Positions 60,557 through 64,000 of a stretch of DNA of 64,000 nucleotides are shown here, piece after piece (the first letter of the stretch is position 1; each line of letters opens with the position of its first letter). This DNA comes from JBHOQX01 sp042408595. GTDB taxonomy: Bacteria; Chloroflexota; Chloroflexia; Chloroflexales; Roseiflexaceae. The stretch is taken from assembly GCA_042408595.1 (NCBI GenBank), contig JBHOQX010000082.1, positions 39,217 through 103,216 on the forward strand, written 5' to 3'. The position numbers were made by a program, and so were the translations under genes. Under the pieces are notes generated by a model that saw only the letters and a program-made list of their open reading frames with translations, made no database searches and was not told the origin of the DNA.

Positions 60557-61612
60557 ATGAACCGATTACGAATTGCACAGGTGGCGCCACTGTACGAGAG
60601 TGTCCCACCCAAAGGCTACGGCGGCACCGAACGTGTAGTTTCGTATCTTACGGAGGAGCTGGTCCAGCGTGGGCACGAGGTAACATTGTTCGCCAGCGCC
60701 GACTCGATTACGAGAGCGCAGCTCGTACCGATGTGTGAGCAGTCGCTCCGCCTCGACCCACACTGCATTGATCGCCTTGCTCACCACATTCTAATGCTGG
60801 AGCGAATCTTCAAAGACCCTTCTCGCTTCGATATCATCCATTTTCACATTGATTACCTGCATTTTCCCTTATCGCGCCGCACAACCGTCCCACACCTGAC
60901 AACCCTGCATGGCAGGCTGAACATCCCAGACCTGGTGCCGTTATACCACGAGTTTCGCGAGATTCCGGTGGTCTCGATCTCGCACGACCAGCGCACGCCG
61001 CTGCCGTGGCTCAACTTCCAGGGCACGGTTTACCACGGATTGCCCGAAAACCTGCTCAGCTTTCACGAACGCCCCGGGCAGTATCTCGCCTTCCTTGGCC
61101 GCATCTCCCCGGAGAAAGGGATCGAGCAGGCGATCCAGATCGCGCGCCGGGCCGGGATGGAGATCAAAATCGCCGCCAAGGTCGATCCCGTCGATCAGGC
61201 CTACTATGACGCGGTGATTCGACCGCTGCTCGACAAGCCAGGAGTCGAATATATCGGCGAGATCGGCGACGATGCGAAAGGCGCATTCCTGGGGCACGCC
61301 TATGCCTTGCTGTTTCCGATCGATTGGCCGGAGCCGTTCGGCCTGGTGATGATCGAGGCGCTGGCATGCGGAACCCCGGTGATCGCCTACCGCCGCGGGT
61401 CTGTGCCGGAAGTGCTCGACGATGGCCTAACAGGGTTCATCGTTGACGATCTGGAGGGAGCGGTGCAGGCGGTGGAGCGGGTTGCGACCCTGAGCCGCCG
61501 GCAATGTCGGCAGGTCTTTGAGGAGCGGTTTACCGCTGCTCGCATGGCGCGCGAGTATCTGGCGATCTACCGCCGATTGATCGATGGCAGGCCCGGCGCT
61601 GGGCACCGTTAG
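60557..61612 (+). CDS. Glycosyltransferase family 4
   Basis: A 351-aa GT-B enzyme. It begins RIAQVAPLYESVPPKGYGGTERVVSYLTEEL with the glycine-rich loop, and has HLTTLHGRLN, LAFLGRISPEKGIEQAI, LLFPIDWPEPFGLVMIEALACGTPVIAYRRGSVPE (EX7E motif) and GFIVDDLEG. It resembles transferases acting on surface glycans; donor unknown. ATG 60557 follows AAAGGTAC. No operon partner is close. Confidence 0.92.
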   Translation: MNRLRIAQVAPLYESVPPKGYGGTERVVSYLTEELVQRGHEVTLFASADSITRAQLVPMCEQSLRLDPHCIDRLAHHILMLERIFKDPSRFDIIHFHIDYLHFPLSRRTTVPHLTTLHGRLNIPDLVPLYHEFREIPVVSISHDQRTPLPWLNFQGTVYHGLPENLLSFHERPGQYLAFLGRISPEKGIEQAIQIARRAGMEIKIAAKVDPVDQAYYDAVIRPLLDKPGVEYIGEIGDDAKGAFLGHAYALLFPIDWPEPFGLVMIEALACGTPVIAYRRGSVPEVLDDGLTGFIVDDLEGAVQAVERVATLSRRQCRQVFEERFTAARMAREYLAIYRRLIDGRPGAGHR

Positions 61613-61997
61613 CAGCCTGAAATGCGCTCCGGCAGCGGATCGCGAGCCACGGGCTCCCTGACGCATACGCGCGTGGCGGAGCGCCGCGCGCCGAACCTGT
61701 ACGCGCAGCACGGCACACGCCCGTGCATGAGGCGGGGCTTGGGAAAGGCGTCGCCCGTCTGTCCTTCCCTACTGCATACGTTCTAAGCGGCTGTCTGCGA
61801 CGCACTCAGTGGGGGTGTTGGGGGCCGCCGGCCCCCAGACGATATCCTGAAGACCATAAATCTTGGAGGGCGCAGCCAGCTACACCTCCCCGTTGCAGAC
61901 AGCTTCGAACCTGGAAACGTATCAGTTATGCATCAGGTACGAGTCGCGCCGGATCGGGTAGAATAGCGGCGTTCTGACCTTGTGCGAGGTAGCGACA
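61613..61997. other. Non-coding spacer with palindromic element
   Basis: A 385-bp spacer without a supported gene. It contains an 8-bp hairpin (61819-61826 with 61830-61837) in a GGGGTGTTGGGGGCC...GGCCCCCAGAC context, followed by CTTGGAGGGCGCAGCCAGCTACACCTCCCC, resembling the palindromic element in the preceding spacer. TAGAAT at 61958-61963 could be the -10 of the lipoprotein gene at 61998. Confidence 0.45.
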
Positions 61998-62582
61998 GTG
62001 AACATCCGGTGTGCGTATCTCTCTATCCTGCTGCTGCTAACCGCATGCAGCGCTGTGACCCCTGCTTCACCGGACGTGGCCGGCCGTTCGCCCGCAACCG
62101 CCGTCGTCCCCCCGTCCGCGTCGCCGCAAGCGGCCACCATCAGTACGACCACGCCCTCAGCGGCGGGCGGCGCGGCGGCAACCCCGGCCCCCGCAGGCGA
62201 CGAGGCGACCGCGGTGAAAAGCGTGGTAGAACGCTTCGGGAAAACGCTTCAAAAGGTATCGCTCCAGGCTCCACCCGACACGGTGACCCAGGAGATTCAG
62301 CAGCAGTACGCCGCGTTTGTCGCACCGGGCCTGCTCGAGCGGTGGCTGGCCGATCCACGCCAGGCGCCGGGGCGGGTCGTTTCAAGTCCGTGGCCGGATC
62401 GAATCGAGGTTACCAACATCGCCAAGACGGGCGACCACGCCTACCATGTGCAGGGCAACATCGTCGATATCACCAGTGCGGAAATGGCGCACGGCGGGGC
62501 AGCCAGCAAAGAACGGGTACAAATGTCAGTGGAGCTGATCCAAGGCCGTTGGGTGATCACCGACTATGCCCGCCTGGACTGA
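61998..62582 (+). CDS. Lipoprotein, unknown function
   Basis: A 194-aa exported protein. The signal is VNIRCAYLSILLLLTACS with lipobox LLTAC, followed by a Pro/Ser/Ala/Thr linker to about residue 70, then a small domain with VERFGKTLQKVSLQAPPD, YAAFVAPGLLERWLADP and VELIQGRWVITDYARLD, which may be an NTF2-like fold. GTG 61998 has GCGAGG upstream. Some of the open frame precedes it (61980) but lacks a ribosome-binding site. Confidence 0.75.
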   Translation: MNIRCAYLSILLLLTACSAVTPASPDVAGRSPATAVVPPSASPQAATISTTTPSAAGGAAATPAPAGDEATAVKSVVERFGKTLQKVSLQAPPDTVTQEIQQQYAAFVAPGLLERWLADPRQAPGRVVSSPWPDRIEVTNIAKTGDHAYHVQGNIVDITSAEMAHGGAASKERVQMSVELIQGRWVITDYARLD

Positions 62583-62679
62583 GGCATACTCTCCAGCGGA
62601 GGCCGGCACTCAGCACTGACCGGCGAGCCGCTCCGCCGCGGTGGGGAGCTGCTGGCCCCCCCTTGACCGGGCCGCTAAC

Positions 62680-62701
62680 CCGCTGCGGAGGCCCGCAGCG
62701 G
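62680..62701. terminator. Bidirectional hairpin between convergent lipoprotein gene and thiD
   Basis: CCGCTGCGG (62680-62688) and CCGCAGCGG (62693-62701) form a perfect 9-bp stem with loop AGGC, midway between converging stop codons. No T-run. Confidence 0.55.
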
Positions 62702-62754
62702 TGGAGCCGCCCCGGCGCGTCGGCCTGGCTCCAGTCCTGATCGCGCCACCACCC

Positions 62755-63567
62755 TCAGCCCTGCGCCGCGGTCGCCTCCGCCGCCGGCAACCCGCGCCAC
62801 AGGTGCTGCACCGGGCTGCGCCCCGCGCCGATCGCCTCCGCCCGGGCGATTGCGCCCAGCAGGTAGTCGCGAGCTTCGCGCACCGCCGCCTCCACCGGCA
62901 GGCCGCGCGCCAGCAGCGCCGCGATCGCCGAAGCGTAGGTGCAGCCGGTGCCGTGGGTGTGGCGCGTCGGGATGCGCTTCGCCCGTAGCTCCACCATCCG
63001 CGCGCCGTCGTAGAGCAGGTCCACCGCGTCGCCCGGCAGATGACCACCCTTGAGCACCACGTAGCGCGGGCCGAGCGCGTGCAGGTCGCGCGCCGCGTCG
63101 GCCATGTCCTGCTCCTGTTCGACCGGCCGGCCCAGCAACACCGAGGCCTCGGGCAGGTTGGGGGTGATCATCAGCGCCAGCGGCAACAGCACCGTGCGCA
63201 GCGCATCCACCGCGTCCTCGGCCAGCAATCGGTCGCCGCTCTTGGCGACCATCACCGGGTCGACGACCAGCCGCTCGACGCGGTATTGTTGCAGCGTTGC
63301 CGCCACCGCCTCGATGATCGCCGCCGAGCCCAGCATCCCGGTCTTGACCGCGTCGGCGCCGATGTCGTCGAGCACCGCGGCGATCTGCTCGGCGACCAGC
63401 GCTGGCTCGAGCAGCGCGACCGCGCGCACGCCGATGGTGTTCTGAGCGGTGATCGCGGTGATCACGCTGGCGCCATAGACACCGTGCGCCATGAAGGTTT
63501 TGAGATCGGCCTGGATGCCGGCCCCGCCGCCGGAGTCCGAGCCGGCGATCGTGAGTGCTTTGTCCAT
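62755..63567 (-). CDS. thiD: Hydroxymethylpyrimidine / HMP-phosphate kinase ThiD
   Basis: A 270-aa ribokinase-like enzyme phosphorylating HMP and HMP-P in thiamine synthesis. Motifs are LTIAGSDSGGGAGIQADLKTF, VYGASVITAITAQNT, AVKTGMLGS, VVDPVMVAKSGDRLL, ITPNLPEASVLLG, VVLKGGHLPGDAVDLLYDG and the anion-hole HTHGTGCTYASAIAALLA. ATG 63567 has GGGGGGCGG upstream. It lies 15 bp downstream of an ECF transporter T-component gene, suggesting import of a thiamine precursor. Confidence 0.96.
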   Translation of the reverse strand: MDKALTIAGSDSGGGAGIQADLKTFMAHGVYGASVITAITAQNTIGVRAVALLEPALVAEQIAAVLDDIGADAVKTGMLGSAAIIEAVAATLQQYRVERLVVDPVMVAKSGDRLLAEDAVDALRTVLLPLALMITPNLPEASVLLGRPVEQEQDMADAARDLHALGPRYVVLKGGHLPGDAVDLLYDGARMVELRAKRIPTRHTHGTGCTYASAIAALLARGLPVEAAVREARDYLLGAIARAEAIGAGRSPVQHLWRGLPAAEATAAQG

Positions 63568-63582
63568 ACCGCCCCCCGTCTT

Positions 63583-64000
63583 CTAGTCAATGAATGCCAG
63601 AGCTGCTGTCAAGAGCGCCAGCCCGCCGGCCAGCACCAGCCAGTCGCGCGCTCGCAACCGATACTCACGCAGAAACGTGCGCCCGGGCCGGCCAAACCCC
63701 CGCGCATCCATCGCCTCGGCCAGCTCGTCGGCGAGCTGGAAGGCCTGGATCAGCAGCGGCGTGAACAGGGCCGGGTAATGGCGCAGCGCGGCCAGCCCTG
63801 GCTCGAGCGGCATGCCGCGCGCGCGCTGTGCGTCTATGATGTTGTGCGCCTTGCGGCCAATCACCGGCACGAACTGCAGCGCCGCGCTGAGGACGAACGC
63901 CAGCTCGTAGGGCAGGCCGGCCTGCACCAGCGCGTTGCCCAGATCCTCGGGCGCGGTCGTGCGGAAGAAGAGGAAGGAGATCGAGAGCAGCGCGGCCAGC
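63583..64000 (-). CDS. ECF transporter transmembrane (EcfT) component, 5' end outside window
   Basis: The last 138 codons of a membrane protein read in from base 64000. Two Ala-Arg-Gly coupling motifs that contact the ATPases are present (AQRARGMPLEP and AMDARGFGRP), with LPYELAFVLSAALQFVPVIGRKA before them and a final helix WLVLAGGLALLTAALAF. This matches the EcfT/CbiQ family. ThiD directly follows, so the cargo may be thiamine, HMP or a related vitamin. ATPase and S components would lie beyond the window. Confidence 0.9.
   Translation of the reverse strand, partial: LAALLSISFLFFRTTAPEDLGNALVQAGLPYELAFVLSAALQFVPVIGRKAHNIIDAQRARGMPLEPGLAALRHYPALFTPLLIQAFQLADELAEAMDARGFGRPGRTFLREYRLRARDWLVLAGGLALLTAALAFID

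Overview
The window is high-GC bacterial DNA with densely packed genes on both strands. It most resembles a member of the Chloroflexota, probably class Chloroflexia. That placement is inferred from gene content: PT-rich lipoproteins with PD40-type beta-propellers, CSLREA and LGFP surface proteins, a DUF4388 protein beside a small Ras-like GTPase, a mevalonate kinase, a MoaD-MoaE fusion and a 302-aa-type ABC ATPase/ABC-2 permease/NarL two-component operon. I see no rRNA, tRNA, CRISPR array, replication origin or phage module.

Layout. 1-1307: start of a secreted beta-helix protein (partial). 1583-3454: dnaK. 3624-5116: one complete IS with 24-bp perfect inverted-repeat ends and a 5-bp target duplication. 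5298-6484: cvpA-like, rsfS and a small membrane protein. 6522-12928 (minus): moaDE fusion, hisF, a coiled-coil protein, hisA, hisH, a histone-deacetylase-family hydrolase and mutY. 13098-20521 (minus): GTPase, DUF4388, DUF1385, two membrane proteins, mnmA, mevalonate kinase and guaA. 20742-28682: sixA, an MFS exporter, a propeller lipoprotein, a HEPN-like/CBS protein, an esterase, a phosphoglycerate-mutase-type phosphatase, an RDD protein and miaA. 28874-35871: a lipoprotein, a giant degenerate sigma/anti-sigma membrane fusion, and priA. 36303-41695 (minus): an ArsR/SmtB regulator, a lipid kinase, a NarL-type regulator, maf, a zinc ribbon, purN and purD. 41809-44350: a DUF123 protein, a duplicated-motif protein and a glycosyltransferase. 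44403-49851: an L-rhamnose catabolic operon (broken rhaM, rhaA, rhaD, rhaB). 49852-52158: lower-GC accessory DNA with an IS3 remnant. 52973-58834: an ABC transporter plus two-component operon split by a low-GC block holding a nonsense-mutated arginase-family gene and a DUF1579/SnoaL-like fusion. 58954-62582: secreted and envelope functions. 62755-64000 (minus): thiD and an ECF transporter T component (partial).

Two features run through the whole window. First, many start codons lie 6-7 nt downstream of a good -10 box (mutY, hisH, miaA, priA, lipid kinase), which predicts leaderless mRNAs; in two cases the TATAAT overlaps the stop codon of the gene upstream. Second, short repeat families (GTGACA 10-bp units, GTGCAGCGT units, GGTGGACG units, GGAGACnGGGAGGC units) fill the spacers. 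They also appear inside reading frames, as in-frame insertions in HisF, MnmA, mevalonate kinase and PriA, and as the C-terminal tails of the MFS protein, PurN and the sigma/anti-sigma fusion.

The candidates I consider most novel are the sigma/anti-sigma/ectodomain fusion (29660-33016), the coding-sequence repeat insertions, and the HEPN-motif/CBS protein (24345-25109). All functional statements come from reading translations by eye; no database search was possible.
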